DNA of 64,000 nt from Pseudoalteromonas sp. N1230-9. Lineage in GTDB: Bacteria > Pseudomonadota > Gammaproteobacteria > Enterobacterales > Alteromonadaceae. Positions 35,524 to 45,903 of this stretch are shown here, piece by piece. The stretch spans positions 788,501-852,500 of the forward strand of contig NZ_CP090419.1 of the NCBI RefSeq assembly GCF_032716425.1. The letters run 5' to 3'. A program made the translations under genes and the position numbers. A model generated the notes under the pieces. That model had not been told where the DNA came from, searched no databases, and was given only the letters and a program-made list of their open reading frames with translations. Each line of letters begins with the position of its first letter. Position 1 is the first letter of the stretch.

Positions 35524-35591
35524 CTAAATGCATAATTTATCTTCAAGTAAAGGGTTGACAGCCTAGCTAGTAATAGGGCAGTCTAAAGGCT

Positions 35592-35651
35592 ATGAAAACA
35601 TTTAATCAAGCAACGACCATTATTATTACAACCATCATCCTTACGGGATAG
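35592..35651 (+). CDS. thrL: Threonine operon leader peptide
   Basis: This is a 19-codon ORF reading MKTFNQATTIIITTIILTG. Six Thr and five Ile codons make up eleven of its nineteen residues, the expected composition for an attenuation leader of thrABC. A hairpin terminator starts 25 bases after its stop. The Shine-Dalgarno is unusual: AAAGG (35585-35589) is only two bases from the ATG, and no earlier in-frame start exists. The role is ribosome stalling when charged Thr or Ile tRNA is scarce. Confidence 0.88.
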   Translation: MKTFNQATTIIITTIILTG

Positions 35652-35676
35652 TGGCATAGGTCGGTGCAACAAATAT

Positions 35677-35712
35677 AAAGGCCTGTGTTCACTAGAACAC
35701 AGGCCTTTTTTT
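35677..35712 (+). terminator. thrABC attenuator
   Basis: A perfect 14-bp stem AAAGGCCTGTGTTC/GAACACAGGCCTTT with loop ACTA is followed by a U-run. It lies between thrL and thrA, so readthrough depends on ribosome position on the leader peptide. Confidence 0.9.
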
Positions 35713-35739
35713 CGTTTATGGGATGAGGAAACATAAATA

Positions 35740-38157
35740 ATGCGAGTATTAAAATTTGGCGGGTCGTCCTTGGCTGACTACGCGTGTTTACAACAGGTAG
35801 CTCAGTTAGTCAAAGAAGAATTACGTGATGAAATGTTGTTAGTGCTATCAGCACCAGGTGGTATGACAGATTCTCTGGTAGCGTTAGCAAGTGCAGCAGA
35901 GCATGGGCAAGATTTTAGTGAGTTATGGCAAGCACTGGTTGTGCGTTGTGAACAATTAAAAGCAGCTGTCGAAGCTGATTTTGGTCAGGTAGCAAATTGG
36001 CCAGACTTGAATGAGCTTAAGAATAAGCTAGATGGTGTTGCACTTTTAAAATGCTGCCCAGACCAAGTACGTGCTTATGTAATCAGTTTTGGTGAGCGCG
36101 TTAGTGTTGCCTTGATGGAATGTATGCTTAAAGAAAGTAATGCTCGCTACCTCGAAGCGACGGCGTGTATAGCTTCTGTAGGTGGTTACATTGATGCTGA
36201 AGCTGACTTAGCAGCAAGTAAAGTACGTTTTCAAGAAGCATTGAAAGCGGCGCCAAGTACTATTTATATCATGCCAGGTTTCACAGCATCTAATGAGCTA
36301 GGGGAGCTTACAACACTTGGTCGTAATGGTTCCGATTACTCAGCTGCGATTGCAGCAGCGTGTTTAGAAGCTGATGTATGCCAGATTTGGACTGATGTAG
36401 ACGGTGTGTACAATGCTGACCCGCGCTATATCAAAAAAGCCTCTAAGGTTGATTCGCTTTCATATAAAGAAGCAATGGAGCTTTCTTATTTTGGTGCGAA
36501 AGTGTTGCACCCAAAAACGATTTTACCTTGTGCTAAAGCAGGTGTGCCGTGCGAGATAAAAAATACTCATAACCCACGTGCAGAAGGTTCAGTGATCAGT
36601 AACGACAGCGTGTCGAGCGATCCAGTTAAAGCGTTATCAAGTTTACAAAACCTCGCTATGTTAACGGTGTCAGGCCCAGGTATGAAAGGTAAAGTGGGCA
36701 TGGCGTCAAAAGTATTTAATGCATTGGCACATGACAATGTTTCAATTGTTTTAATCACTCAATCTTCATGTGAATTTAGCATCAGTTTCTGTGTGCATGA
36801 GAGTGACCTATCACTTGCTCTTGAAGCATTACAAACAGCCTTCGAATTAGAATCACAAGCTGGTTTAATTGAGCCAGTACAAGTACAGCGTAATCTCGCT
36901 ATTGTCACTTTAGTGGGTGACAACATGCGTGCTCATAAAGGTTTAGCTGCTAAGTTCTTTGCTTCACTAGCTCAAGCACAAGTTAACATTGTTGCTATTG
37001 CACAAGACTCAACTGAAAGCGCCATTTCAGCGGTTATCGATGGTGAGCTGTGCAACGATGCTGTAAAAGTGTGCCATGAAAACTTCTTTACGCATATTCC
37101 TTCAATCGATGTGTTTTTACTAGGCTGTGGCTTAGTTGGTCAAGAGCTTATTCAGCAGTTAGAGCGCCAACAAGCATGGCTTGAAAAACGTAATATTAAG
37201 CTGAACCTATACGGTGTTGCTAACTCAAAACAGCTTTACCTAGATAGCGAAGGCATTACTTTTGATGGCTGGCAACACAAGCTAGCCAGCTCAGAGCAAG
37301 CATTTGATTTAAACCTAGTAGAGCAATTTGTTAAACAAAATCACTTAATCAACCCTGTGATCGTAGATTGTAGCTCTGCCGATAAACTTGCTGCGCAATA
37401 TGTTGATTTCTTAAATGCAGGCTTCCATGTCGTTGCGGCGAATAAAAAAGCCAATACTAGCTCGTATGCTTACTACCAAGATTTAGTTGCTGCGACACAA
37501 AAGAATAATCGTAAATTTTTATACGAAACAAACGTAGGTGCAGGCTTACCGGTTCTTGATAACCTGAAATCGCTATTTGGTGCGGGTGATGAACTTATTA
37601 AATTCAGCGGTATCTTATCGGGTTCATTATCGTATATGTTTGGTGCGCTACAAGATGGTTTATCACTAAGCGAAGCAACATTAAAAGCGAAAGAAAGTGG
37701 ATTTACAGAGCCAGATCCGCGTGATGATTTATCGGGTACCGATGTTGCCCGAAAACTACTGATCATTGCCCGTGAATCAGGTCTTGAGTTAGAACTAAGC
37801 GATATTGAAGTAGAATCTGTTTTACCAAAAGGGTTTGCAGAAGATGATTCTGTAGCGGACTTTATGGCAAAACTACCATCACTTGATGCGCAGTTTAACG
37901 ACCGCATTCAAAGTGCAGCAAGTGAAGGTAAAGTACTTCGTTATGTGGGCACTATTGAAAACGGTCAATGTAAAGTCGGCATTGAAGCCGTAGATAGTAG
38001 CCATGCTTTATACGATATCCGTGACGGTGAAAATGCACTGGCAATCTTAAGTCAATATTATCAACCACGCCCGTTTGTGATTCGTGGTTATGGCGCAGGT
38101 GCTGAAGTAACGGCCGCAGGCGTATTTGCTGATATCTTAAAAACGTTAACGCGCTAG
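35740..38157 (+). CDS. thrA: Bifunctional aspartokinase I / homoserine dehydrogenase I
   Basis: The 805-residue protein is a fusion, close to the 820 of E. coli ThrA. The aspartokinase part opens with [10 protein letters not shown] (residues 4-13) and includes GRNGSDYSA. Paired ACT regulatory domains follow, near residues 310-460. The homoserine dehydrogenase part starts at the NAD(P)-binding [10 protein letters not shown] and contains ANKKANTS and the substrate-binding [15 protein letters not shown] region. It catalyses the first and third steps from aspartate to threonine and is normally feedback-inhibited by threonine. It is followed after 9 bases by thrB. Confidence 0.97.
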   Translation: MRVLKFGGSSLADYACLQQVAQLVKEELRDEMLLVLSAPGGMTDSLVALASAAEHGQDFSELWQALVVRCEQLKAAVEADFGQVANWPDLNELKNKLDGVALLKCCPDQVRAYVISFGERVSVALMECMLKESNARYLEATACIASVGGYIDAEADLAASKVRFQEALKAAPSTIYIMPGFTASNELGELTTLGRNGSDYSAAIAAACLEADVCQIWTDVDGVYNADPRYIKKASKVDSLSYKEAMELSYFGAKVLHPKTILPCAKAGVPCEIKNTHNPRAEGSVISNDSVSSDPVKALSSLQNLAMLTVSGPGMKGKVGMASKVFNALAHDNVSIVLITQSSCEFSISFCVHESDLSLALEALQTAFELESQAGLIEPVQVQRNLAIVTLVGDNMRAHKGLAAKFFASLAQAQVNIVAIAQDSTESAISAVIDGELCNDAVKVCHENFFTHIPSIDVFLLGCGLVGQELIQQLERQQAWLEKRNIKLNLYGVANSKQLYLDSEGITFDGWQHKLASSEQAFDLNLVEQFVKQNHLINPVIVDCSSADKLAAQYVDFLNAGFHVVAANKKANTSSYAYYQDLVAATQKNNRKFLYETNVGAGLPVLDNLKSLFGAGDELIKFSGILSGSLSYMFGALQDGLSLSEATLKAKESGFTEPDPRDDLSGTDVARKLLIIARESGLELELSDIEVESVLPKGFAEDDSVADFMAKLPSLDAQFNDRIQSAASEGKVLRYVGTIENGQCKVGIEAVDSSHALYDIRDGENALAILSQYYQPRPFVIRGYGAGAEVTAAGVFADILKTLTR

Positions 38158-38166
38158 GAGCAGGTC

Positions 38167-39093
38167 ATGATCCGTGTATATGCACCCGCTTCAATCGGGA
38201 ATTTTGCTGTCGGCTTTGATGCGCTAGGTGCTGCGCTGGCACCTATCGATGGCACCTTATTAGGTGATGTTGTCGAGGTGAGTGCCGCTGAGCAAGATAC
38301 CTTTGTATGTTCAGGCGACTATGCTCATAAACTGCCTGCTAATGCTGAAGAAAACTTGGCTTATCAATGTTTAATTCATTTTAAAGAACACGTTGCGCCG
38401 ACTATGCCAGCGGTAAAACTTGAGCTTAAAAAGAACTTACCAATTGGTTCTGGTTTAGGTTCAAGTGCGTGTTCTGTGGTGGCTGCGTTTGCAGCCCTTG
38501 ATAAATTTGCTGAAACAAATTTATCTCAAGAGCAACTTATCGAGTTGATGGCTGATTTTGAAGCCAGTGTTAGTGGCGGCCGTCATTACGATAACATCAC
38601 GCCATGTTATTTAGGTGGTTTGCAATTAACTGGTGAACTTATTCCGAACAAGTCAATTTCGTTACCTGTTGATAATCAATGGTATTACGTAGCGGCTTTT
38701 CCAGGTTTTTCACTGAATACCGCAAAAGCGCGATCAGTACTGCCAAAGCAATTATCAATGCACGATAGTGTTGAGTTTGCACAGCGACTTTCTGCGTTTA
38801 GTAGCTTATTGCTAACTGGTCGCTTTGATGCAGCGCTATCCATAATGAGTGATGAAATAGCCGAGCCACATCGTGCTCCACTCATACAAGGCTTTGCAGA
38901 AGCTAAAAGTGCCTTACCAGAGCTTGGCGCAGAGATTGTCAGTATTTCGGGGGCGGGTCCAACATTATTTACCGTGTGTAAGAGCCTTGCAGCTGCTAAG
39001 CAGTGTGCAGCGTGGCTGAATGATAATTACATCAATGAGCAGGGCTTTTGCCACATCTGTCAACTAGATCAGCTTGGCACACGACAGCTTTAG
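38167..39093 (+). CDS. thrB: Homoserine kinase
   Basis: The 308-residue GHMP kinase has the ATP-binding motif PIGSGLGSSACSVVAAF near residues 94-110 and the late GAGPTLF near 260. The N-terminal APASIGNFAVGFDALG is typical of ThrB. It phosphorylates homoserine for threonine synthase. It lies tightly between thrA (9-base gap) and thrC (18-base gap). Confidence 0.97.
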   Translation: MIRVYAPASIGNFAVGFDALGAALAPIDGTLLGDVVEVSAAEQDTFVCSGDYAHKLPANAEENLAYQCLIHFKEHVAPTMPAVKLELKKNLPIGSGLGSSACSVVAAFAALDKFAETNLSQEQLIELMADFEASVSGGRHYDNITPCYLGGLQLTGELIPNKSISLPVDNQWYYVAAFPGFSLNTAKARSVLPKQLSMHDSVEFAQRLSAFSSLLLTGRFDAALSIMSDEIAEPHRAPLIQGFAEAKSALPELGAEIVSISGAGPTLFTVCKSLAAAKQCAAWLNDNYINEQGFCHICQLDQLGTRQL

Positions 39094-39111
39094 AGAATTT
39101 AAGGAATAAAC

Positions 39112-40395
39112 ATGCAATTACATAATTTAAAAGATGAAACACAACAGGTGTCGTTTGTTGAAGCGGTAAAAACGGGTTTAGGGCGTAACCAAGGAGTGTT
39201 CTTCCCAGAAAGCCTTACGCCAATTCAAAACATTGATGCGTTACTAGATTTGGACTTTGTTAGCCGTAGCAGCAAGATTTTATCGCACCTAATTGGTGAT
39301 GAGCTGCCAGCAGATACCGTTGCTCAGATGGTGCAAAATGCCTTTAACTTTGATGTGAAATTAGTTGAAGTAGAAAAAGACATTTATTGCTTAGAGCTAT
39401 TTCATGGTCCAACGCTTGCGTTTAAAGACTTTGGTGGCCGTTTTATGGCTGAATGTCTTGCGCAATTTAACCAAGGCGAAAAAGTCACGATTTTAACGGC
39501 TACATCAGGCGATACAGGAGCTGCGGTTGCCCATGCCTTTTACAACAAGCCAAATATTGATGTCGTGATCTTATACCCGAAAGGGAAAATATCACTGGCG
39601 CAGCAAAAGCTATTCACAACGTTAGGTAATAACATTCACTGCTATGCTGTTGATGGTAGCTTTGATGATTGCCAAAGCATGGTAAAGCAAGCGTTTTTAG
39701 ACGATGAAGTTAAACAAAAGCTTGGTCTAAACTCTGCTAACTCAATCAACATCAGTCGTTTAGTTGCACAGGTTTGCTATTACTTTGAAGCCATTGCTCA
39801 ATTACCTAAAGAGCAACGTAGTAAAGCGCATATCTCAGTACCAAGTGGTAACTTTGGTAATGTGTGCGCTGCAATGATTGGTGCTGTGCTTGGTATGCCA
39901 GTAGCGAAATTAAGCGCTACAACTAACCAAAACGACACTGTGCCACGTTTTTTACAAAACAAAGAGTGGTCGCCTAATGACACGCTTGAGTCGTTATCGA
40001 ACGCAATGGATGTGAGTAAACCGAATAACTGGCCACGTGTTCAGTTTATGTTGGATAACAAATGGTTTAGCTATGATGATTTTTACTCAAGCTGTGTGGG
40101 TGAAGAAGAAACAAAAGAGGTGATGAAAAAAATTCATCAAACGGGTTACATTGCAGAGCCTCATACTGCAATTGCTTATCAAGGCTTGAAAGAAAATCTA
40201 GCAGACGGCAGCGCAGGTATCTTTTTAGCGACAGCACACCCAGCTAAATTTAAAGAAAGTGTTGAAGAAATTTTAGACATCGAACTGTCTATGCCGAAAC
40301 CACTTGCTGATGCATTAGCAAAGCAATGTTTAGCTGAAGATATCAAGTTTGATTATCAATTGCTTCGCACTGAGCTACTCAGTAAACTCGCGTAA
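39112..40395 (+). CDS. thrC: Threonine synthase
   Basis: The 427-residue PLP enzyme matches E. coli ThrC in length. The PLP-binding Lys is in TLAFKDFGGRFMAE near residue 106, and TATSGDTGAAVAHAF and SVPSGNFGN are visible. It converts O-phosphohomoserine to threonine, the last step of the operon. A Shine-Dalgarno AAGGAA precedes the start. A strong terminator follows. Confidence 0.97.
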   Translation: MQLHNLKDETQQVSFVEAVKTGLGRNQGVFFPESLTPIQNIDALLDLDFVSRSSKILSHLIGDELPADTVAQMVQNAFNFDVKLVEVEKDIYCLELFHGPTLAFKDFGGRFMAECLAQFNQGEKVTILTATSGDTGAAVAHAFYNKPNIDVVILYPKGKISLAQQKLFTTLGNNIHCYAVDGSFDDCQSMVKQAFLDDEVKQKLGLNSANSINISRLVAQVCYYFEAIAQLPKEQRSKAHISVPSGNFGNVCAAMIGAVLGMPVAKLSATTNQNDTVPRFLQNKEWSPNDTLESLSNAMDVSKPNNWPRVQFMLDNKWFSYDDFYSSCVGEEETKEVMKKIHQTGYIAEPHTAIAYQGLKENLADGSAGIFLATAHPAKFKESVEEILDIELSMPKPLADALAKQCLAEDIKFDYQLLRTELLSKLA

Positions 40396-40402
40396 TATCT
40401 AT

Positions 40403-40433
40403 AAAAAAGAGCGGCTAAGCCGCTCTTTTTTAT
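40403..40433. terminator. Terminator of thrABC (bidirectional form)
   Basis: AAAAAGAGCGGC-taa-GCCGCTCTTTTT lies 8 bases after the thrC stop. The A-run on the left would also serve the convergent membrane-protein gene. Confidence 0.87.
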
Positions 40434-40443
40434 ATTGCTTATT

Positions 40444-40812
40444 TTAATGAAGTAGTGAATGGCTATGACGGTTTAAAACTCGCATAATGAGAATTACCAA
40501 AGAGGCGATACACAGTAACACACTGATAATTGAGATTATTTCGTTTTGTGTCCACTGAATTAAAGTGAACGCTGAAATGAATAAAATAAATGGTTTAAAT
40601 TCATAGTAATAGTGAGATTTCGTTTGTTTTATTCTTTGGCTTGAGTGATCAGTTCTTCTGGCCTCAGAGCGCATACGCCACACATTTGCGCCCATTAAAA
40701 ACAGTATTATACCGATTAAAGTTGGCACACTATCTTTGGCTAACGTAATACAACTCACCCCGAGAAAGAAGTACACATAAGGGACAACTTCATAAATTGG
40801 TTTGGCTAACAT
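40444..40812 (-). CDS. Small inner-membrane protein, unknown
   Basis: The 122-residue protein shows about four membrane segments: PYVYFFLGVSCITLA, PTLIGIILFLMGANVW, FILFISAFTLIQ and IISVLLCIASLVILIM. A basic cytoplasmic loop (RRTDHSSQRIKQTK) separates the middle pair. I do not recognise a family or function. It is convergent with thrC and has no co-directed neighbour. Confidence 0.65.
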   Translation of the reverse strand: MLAKPIYEVVPYVYFFLGVSCITLAKDSVPTLIGIILFLMGANVWRMRSEARRTDHSSQRIKQTKSHYYYEFKPFILFISAFTLIQWTQNEIISIISVLLCIASLVILIMRVLNRHSHSLLH

Positions 40813-40987
40813 GTCTCGCTATCATCCTTGATACTAACTAATACTATAAGATTAGTTGGTGTAAGCGGAAATACAAGTGTCAGCGGCCGCTTTTTTAATT
40901 TAGTGACATTTTAAAAATATATGTAATATTTTAAATTTATAAATTTTTGTTATGTATCAATAAAAAAATATCATTATTAAAACACTG

Positions 40988-41000
40988 TGAAATAAATTCA
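40988..41000. promoter_or_regulatory. Putative MetR box upstream of glyA
   Basis: TGAAATAAATTCA matches the MetR consensus TGAA-N5-TTCA with A at the centre. It lies 106 bases before glyA. MetR activates glyA in E. coli, so the position makes sense. One chance match per window of this AT-rich sequence is expected, so location is the main support. Nothing else is clear in the 293-base glyA upstream gap. Confidence 0.45.
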
Positions 41001-41105
41001 ATCCCTGTTTAAATATGTTCATCTTTACACGATAGGCAAAAGTGCGTTTTAAGCGTACAATATAGCCTTCAAAAAAACACCATACACGTTGCCTTAGGAG
41101 ACCCC

Positions 41106-42362
41106 ATGTTAGAACGTAGCATGAATATTTCGGATTTCGATCCAGAGTTATTTGCAGCCATCAATAAAGAGACGGCTCGTCAAGAAGAGCACATCGAACT
41201 GATCGCGTCTGAAAACTACTGTAGCCCACGCGTGCTTGAAGCACAGGGCTCTCAGCTAACGAACAAATATGCTGAAGGCTACCCAGGCAAACGTTACTAT
41301 GGCGGTTGTGAGCACGTTGACGTTGTTGAGCAACTCGCTATTGACCGTGCAAACGAATTATTCGGCACTGACTACGCTAACGTTCAACCTCACGCAGGTT
41401 CACAAGCAAACGCAGCTGTTTTCCAAGCGCTTCTTCAGCCGCACGATACAGTACTAGGTATGAGCTTAGCTCATGGTGGCCACTTAACTCACGGCTCACA
41501 CGTTAACTTTTCTGGTAAAACGTACAATGCAATTCAATACGGCCTAAATGAAGAGACAGGCGAAATTGATTATGCTCAAGTTGAAGCACTTGCATTAGAG
41601 CACAAGCCAAAAATGATCATCGCTGGTTTCTCTGCATACTCTGGCGTTGTTGATTGGGCTAAGTTCCGTGAAATCGCTGACAAAGTAGGTGCATACTTAT
41701 TCGTAGATATGGCTCACGTTGCTGGTCTTATCGCAGCGGGTGTATACCCAAGCCCAATCCCTCACGCACACGTTGTTACTACAACAACTCACAAAACATT
41801 AGCGGGTCCTCGTGGCGGTCTAATCGTTTCTGCATGTGGTGATGAAGAGATTTACAAAAAGCTAAACAGCGCTGTATTCCCTGGTGGTCAAGGTGGTCCT
41901 TTATGTCACATCATCGCTGCTAAAGCGGTTGCTTTCAAAGAAGCATTACAACCAGAGTTTAAAACGTACCAAGCACAAGTTGTTAAGAACGCTCAAGCTA
42001 TGGTTGAAGTTCTTCAAGAGCGTGGCTACAAAGTTGTTTCTGGTAAAACAGACAACCACTTATTCCTTCTTGACCTAATCGATAAAGATATCACAGGTAA
42101 AGATGCTGACGCTGCACTAGGTAATGCAAACATCACAGTTAACAAAAACTCAGTACCAAACGACCCACGTTCACCGTTTGTAACGTCTGGTCTTCGTATT
42201 GGTTCTCCGGCGATTACTCGCCGTGGTTTCAAAGAAGCTGAGTCAAAAGAGCTTGCGGGCTGGATCTGTGACGTACTAGACAACATCAACGATGAGTCTG
42301 TACAAGCAGAAGTAAAAGAGAAAGTGAAAGCTATCTGTAAAAAATTACCAGTTTACGCTTAA
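41106..42362 (+). CDS. glyA: Serine hydroxymethyltransferase
   Basis: The 418-residue PLP enzyme is nearly the 417 of E. coli GlyA. The PLP-Lys motif is [14 protein letters not shown] near residue 230, preceded by [15 protein letters not shown]. It interconverts serine and glycine with tetrahydrofolate, feeding one-carbon units. The ATG at 41106 has the Shine-Dalgarno TTAGGAGA. It is monocistronic, with a possible MetR box upstream and a strong terminator downstream. Confidence 0.97.
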   Translation: MLERSMNISDFDPELFAAINKETARQEEHIELIASENYCSPRVLEAQGSQLTNKYAEGYPGKRYYGGCEHVDVVEQLAIDRANELFGTDYANVQPHAGSQANAAVFQALLQPHDTVLGMSLAHGGHLTHGSHVNFSGKTYNAIQYGLNEETGEIDYAQVEALALEHKPKMIIAGFSAYSGVVDWAKFREIADKVGAYLFVDMAHVAGLIAAGVYPSPIPHAHVVTTTTHKTLAGPRGGLIVSACGDEEIYKKLNSAVFPGGQGGPLCHIIAAKAVAFKEALQPEFKTYQAQVVKNAQAMVEVLQERGYKVVSGKTDNHLFLLDLIDKDITGKDADAALGNANITVNKNSVPNDPRSPFVTSGLRIGSPAITRRGFKEAESKELAGWICDVLDNINDESVQAEVKEKVKAICKKLPVYA

Positions 42363-42414
42363 TTACTGGTTAAACCGTAATTAAGATAACAATAGCGTTG
42401 TTTTTTGCTATTAT

Positions 42415-42444
42415 AAAGGCCGCTTACTAAGCGGCCTTTTTTTG
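42415..42444 (+). terminator. Terminator of glyA
   Basis: AAAGGCCGCTT-act-AAGCGGCCTTTTTTT separates glyA from the nrdR-rib cluster. Confidence 0.88.
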
Positions 42445-42470
42445 TTTTTTATAAACGGAAGTTGAACCCT

Positions 42471-42920
42471 ATGCATTGCCCTTTTTGCACCGCAAAAGAT
42501 ACCAAAGTAATTGATTCTCGACTTGTTGGCGGTGGTCACCAAGTGAGACGTCGACGTGAATGTAACGAATGCCATGAGCGCTTTACCACCTTTGAAGGCG
42601 CTGAACTTGTGATGCCAAGAGTCATCAAGCAAGATGGTAGCCGCGAACCATTCAATGAAGACAAGTTACTGAATGGCTTGCATCGCGCTTTAGAGAAACG
42701 CCCTGTTAGCACTGAGCAGGTCGACGAAGTCGTTAATATCATTAAATCTCAACTTCGTGCCACCGGTGAACGTGAGATCTCTAGCCATTTAATTGGCGAG
42801 TGCATCATGGAATCACTAAAGAAACTCGACAAAGTAGCTTATGTGCGCTTTGCATCGGTTTATCGTTCATTTGAAGATATTCGCGAGTTTGGTGAAGAAA
42901 TCGCTCGTTTAGGTGATTAA
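42471..42920 (+). CDS. nrdR: Transcriptional repressor NrdR
   Basis: Starting at 42471 gives 149 residues, the same as E. coli NrdR. A zinc ribbon with C3, C6, C31 and C34 is followed by an ATP-cone domain ([19 protein letters not shown]). It senses dATP/ATP and represses ribonucleotide reductase operons. It opens the conserved nrdR-ribD cluster, with ribD starting 2 bases after its stop. A TTG three codons upstream is in frame but not favoured. Confidence 0.96.
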   Translation: MHCPFCTAKDTKVIDSRLVGGGHQVRRRRECNECHERFTTFEGAELVMPRVIKQDGSREPFNEDKLLNGLHRALEKRPVSTEQVDEVVNIIKSQLRATGEREISSHLIGECIMESLKKLDKVAYVRFASVYRSFEDIREFGEEIARLGD

Positions 42921-42922
42921 TC

Positions 42923-44062
42923 ATGTCGTTTACGGAGCTTGATACTGCTTACATGACGCGTGCCATTGAGCTTGCTAAGCAAGGTCGTTTTACTACGACG
43001 CCAAACCCGAATGTTGGCTGTGTTTTGGTTAAAGATGGCGAAATAGTCGGTGAAGGGTTTCATCAACTCGCAGGGCAGGGCCATGCTGAAGTGAATGCCT
43101 TGGCTGTAGCTGGCGACAACGCGAAAGGCGCCACTGCCTATGTGACTTTAGAGCCTTGTAGTCATTATGGACGCACTCCACCTTGTGCCGAAGGTTTAAA
43201 AGCAGCGGGTGTTAGCAAGGTGATTGCCGCTATGGTCGACCCAAACCCTGCGGTGAGTGGTCGCGGCCTACAAATTTTAGCCGACGCCGGTATTACCGTG
43301 GCATCTGGTTTACTTGAACAACAAGCGCGCGATTTAAATAAAGGTTTTTTAAAGCGTATGGAATCAGGGTTGCCATATGTGACTTGTAAAATGGCATGTA
43401 GTTTAGATGGTAAAACTGCGCTAAATAACGGCCAAAGTAAATGGATAACAGGCTCTAAAGCACGCCAAGACGTGCAAGCGTTTCGTGCCCAAAGTTGCGC
43501 GATACTCACTGGCGCAGATACGGTTATGACCGATAATGCAAAACTGAATGTTCGCATTGAAGAGCTTCCATTTACCATGCCAACCTCGCTGCCTTTGCGC
43601 CAGCCGACCCGAGTCATTATTGACTCACAAAATAGGTTAACCTCAGAACTCGCTTTATTTAGCATTGAAAGTCCGGTGATTATTTTTACCACGTCGCTTG
43701 ATAATCAGCATAAATGGCCTCACTTTGTTAAACACGAAGTAGTGCCAGCAGTTAATAATAAAGTTGATTTATCGGCGGTTTTAAAGCGTCTTACTGAACT
43801 ACAATTTAATCATATTTGGCTCGAAGCGGGTGCAACCCTTGCTGGGGTGTTCGCAGAGCAAGATTTAATTGACGAATACATTGTTTATATTGCCCCTAAG
43901 TTAATAGGTGATATGGGCAAAAGCTTACTAAACTTTGCAGAAGTCACTTTGATGAGTGATATCACTGAGCTGACCTTTACTGATACAGTGATGATTGGTG
44001 ACGACATCCGTATAACCGCGAAAAAAGCAAAGCAAGCCACATATATTGAAAATAAAGAGTAA
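42923..44062 (+). CDS. ribD: Riboflavin biosynthesis deaminase/reductase RibD
   Basis: The 379-residue protein is bifunctional. The N-terminal deaminase has zinc ligands H54 (HAEVNAL, with catalytic E56), C79 and C88 (PCSHYGRTPPC). The C-terminal reductase domain opens around KMACSLDGKTALNNGQSKWITG. It carries out the second and third steps of riboflavin synthesis. It lies 2 bases after nrdR and 4 bases before ribE, clearly in one operon. Confidence 0.96.
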   Translation: MSFTELDTAYMTRAIELAKQGRFTTTPNPNVGCVLVKDGEIVGEGFHQLAGQGHAEVNALAVAGDNAKGATAYVTLEPCSHYGRTPPCAEGLKAAGVSKVIAAMVDPNPAVSGRGLQILADAGITVASGLLEQQARDLNKGFLKRMESGLPYVTCKMACSLDGKTALNNGQSKWITGSKARQDVQAFRAQSCAILTGADTVMTDNAKLNVRIEELPFTMPTSLPLRQPTRVIIDSQNRLTSELALFSIESPVIIFTTSLDNQHKWPHFVKHEVVPAVNNKVDLSAVLKRLTELQFNHIWLEAGATLAGVFAEQDLIDEYIVYIAPKLIGDMGKSLLNFAEVTLMSDITELTFTDTVMIGDDIRITAKKAKQATYIENKE

Positions 44063-44066
44063 CACT

Positions 44067-44720
44067 ATGTTTACTGGAATAATTGAAGCAACAGGTAAAA
44101 TTGTTGAACTAACACAAAAGCAAGGTGATCTAGCTATTCGTATCCAAAGCACTAATTTGGATATGAAAGACGTCAAGCTCGGTGACAGTATTGCCACCAA
44201 CGGTGTGTGTTTAACGGTTGTCGCTAAATATAGCGATGGTTTTAGTGCTGACTTATCAAACGAAACAATCAGCTTAACTGGATTTGCACATTACAAAAAA
44301 GGCCAAACAGTTAATCTCGAAAAAGCCATGCAACCACTTTCTCGCTTAGGTGGGCACTTGGTATCAGGCCATGTTGATGGTATTGCGACGGTAGAAAGTA
44401 TTAGTCCTAACGCTCGTGCAACAGAGTATTGGCTAAGTACCAACAGCGATTTAATGAAATACATTCCGTACAAAGGTTCGGTATGTATTGATGGTATTAG
44501 CTTAACGGTTAACGAAGTCGAGCAAAATCGCTTTAAGTTGACGATTGTTCCACACACCGCTGAGCAAACAACGATTGCAGAATTTCAGGTGGGTACTCAG
44601 GTGAACTTAGAAGTTGACCAGATTGCTCGCTACTTAGAGCGCCTAATAAAAGGGGCTGAACAACCTTCCCGTTCAGACATATCAATGAGCTTGCTAGCAC
44701 AAGCTGGCTTTATTAAATAA
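44067..44720 (+). CDS. ribE: Riboflavin synthase (alpha subunit)
   Basis: Starting at 44067 gives 217 residues beginning MFTGIIEATGKI, the canonical start of riboflavin synthase. The two homologous lumazine-binding halves are visible: DSIATNGVCLTV in the first and GSVCIDGISLTVNEV in the second. It dismutates 6,7-dimethyl-8-ribityllumazine to riboflavin. An in-frame upstream extension of 7 codons is rejected. It is also called ribC in E. coli nomenclature. Confidence 0.96.
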   Translation: MFTGIIEATGKIVELTQKQGDLAIRIQSTNLDMKDVKLGDSIATNGVCLTVVAKYSDGFSADLSNETISLTGFAHYKKGQTVNLEKAMQPLSRLGGHLVSGHVDGIATVESISPNARATEYWLSTNSDLMKYIPYKGSVCIDGISLTVNEVEQNRFKLTIVPHTAEQTTIAEFQVGTQVNLEVDQIARYLERLIKGAEQPSRSDISMSLLAQAGFIK

Positions 44721-44761
44721 GCACGGATAGGTCTAATTAATCATACTCTCATGGGCACATT

Positions 44762-45877
44762 ATGAATTTACACAGCGCGCAAGAAATTATCGATGACATT
44801 AAAGCCGGTAAAATGGTTATTTTAATGGACGATGAAGACAGAGAAAATGAAGGCGATTTAATCATCGCAGCAGAACATATTAGTGCTGATGCCATCAACT
44901 TTATGGCAACACACGGCCGTGGTTTAATTTGTTTAACCATGACACAAGAGCGTTGTCAGCAGTTAGAATTACCACTTATGGTCAAAAATAACGGTGCTGC
45001 CTTTTCAACTAATTTCACTATGTCAATTGAAGCGGCAAAAGGTGTAACAACCGGCATTTCGGCGGCCGACCGTGCACGCACAGTGCAAGCGGCTATTGCT
45101 AAAGGAGCCGTGCCTAGCGATATCGTTCAACCAGGGCATATTTTTCCGATTATGGCGCAGCCAGGTGGCGTGTTAACACGTGCAGGTCATACTGAAGCAG
45201 GTTGTGATTTAGCGCGTTTAGCGGGTCTTGAGCCTTCATCAGTGATTGTTGAAATTTTAAATGCAGATGGCACCATGGCACGTCGCCCTGATCTTGAAGT
45301 ATTTGCGAAAGAGCATGACTTAAAGATTGGCACCATTGCGGATTTAATCGAGTACAGAAACCTAAACGAAACCACCATTGAGCGCGTTGCTAAATGTAAA
45401 CTGCCAACCGATCACGGTGAGTTTGATTTAGTGACCTACAAAGACACTATTGATGGTCAACTTCATTATGTTTTACAAAAAGGTGACGTATCTAAAGATG
45501 AGCCAACGTTAGTACGTGTTCACTTACAAAGTACGTTTAATGATATTTTGCTCTCAGATCGCAATGCTGACCGTAGTTGGGGTTTATCTGATGCAATGGC
45601 TTATATTGCTAAACATGATGGTGTATTAGTGATTTTAGGTAAACAAGAGTCAACCGAAGAGCTTGAAGCAACAGTAAAAGCATTTGCCGCTGAAGATGTG
45701 GGTGAAAATGTCAGTCATCGTAAATTCCAAGGTACATCGCGTACGGTGGGGGTCGGCTCTCAGATCCTAGCTGATTTAGGTATTGAAAAGATGCGTTTAA
45801 TGAGCCGTCCGAAAAAGTACCATGCGTTATCTGGTTTCCACTTAGAGGTGGTTGACTACGTTGAGCCGCAGTCTTAA
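44762..45877 (+). CDS. ribBA: RibBA-type DHBP synthase with degenerate GTP cyclohydrolase II half
   Basis: The 371-residue protein carries an intact DHBP-synthase domain: [12 protein letters not shown] near residue 24, THGRGLICL and [13 protein letters not shown]. It makes 3,4-dihydroxy-2-butanone 4-phosphate. The C-terminal half aligns with GTP cyclohydrolase II ([26 protein letters not shown]). However, the three zinc-binding Cys of the usual CLTGD-CDCG block are missing, and the RGQEGRGIG catalytic stretch reads LGKQESTEE. That half is probably inactive in the GTP step, so a separate ribA should exist elsewhere. Such degenerate fusions are known in gammaproteobacteria. Confidence 0.92.
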   Translation: MNLHSAQEIIDDIKAGKMVILMDDEDRENEGDLIIAAEHISADAINFMATHGRGLICLTMTQERCQQLELPLMVKNNGAAFSTNFTMSIEAAKGVTTGISAADRARTVQAAIAKGAVPSDIVQPGHIFPIMAQPGGVLTRAGHTEAGCDLARLAGLEPSSVIVEILNADGTMARRPDLEVFAKEHDLKIGTIADLIEYRNLNETTIERVAKCKLPTDHGEFDLVTYKDTIDGQLHYVLQKGDVSKDEPTLVRVHLQSTFNDILLSDRNADRSWGLSDAMAYIAKHDGVLVILGKQESTEELEATVKAFAAEDVGENVSHRKFQGTSRTVGVGSQILADLGIEKMRLMSRPKKYHALSGFHLEVVDYVEPQS

Positions 45878-45903
45878 TTAACTAGGCTACTTTTATATTT
45901 TTG

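Noticed and set aside
35555..35560. Perfect TTGACA before thrL as a -35 box
   Set aside because: No acceptable -10 lies 16-18 bases downstream, and the thrL start is too close.
40863..40896. AGCGGCCGCT palindrome followed by a T-run upstream of glyA
   Set aside because: It has no proper loop, and no plus-strand gene ends nearby, so a terminator call is not supported.
43165..43692. 175-codon antisense ORF inside ribD
   Set aside because: It is fully covered by ribD with intact motifs in the sense frame.
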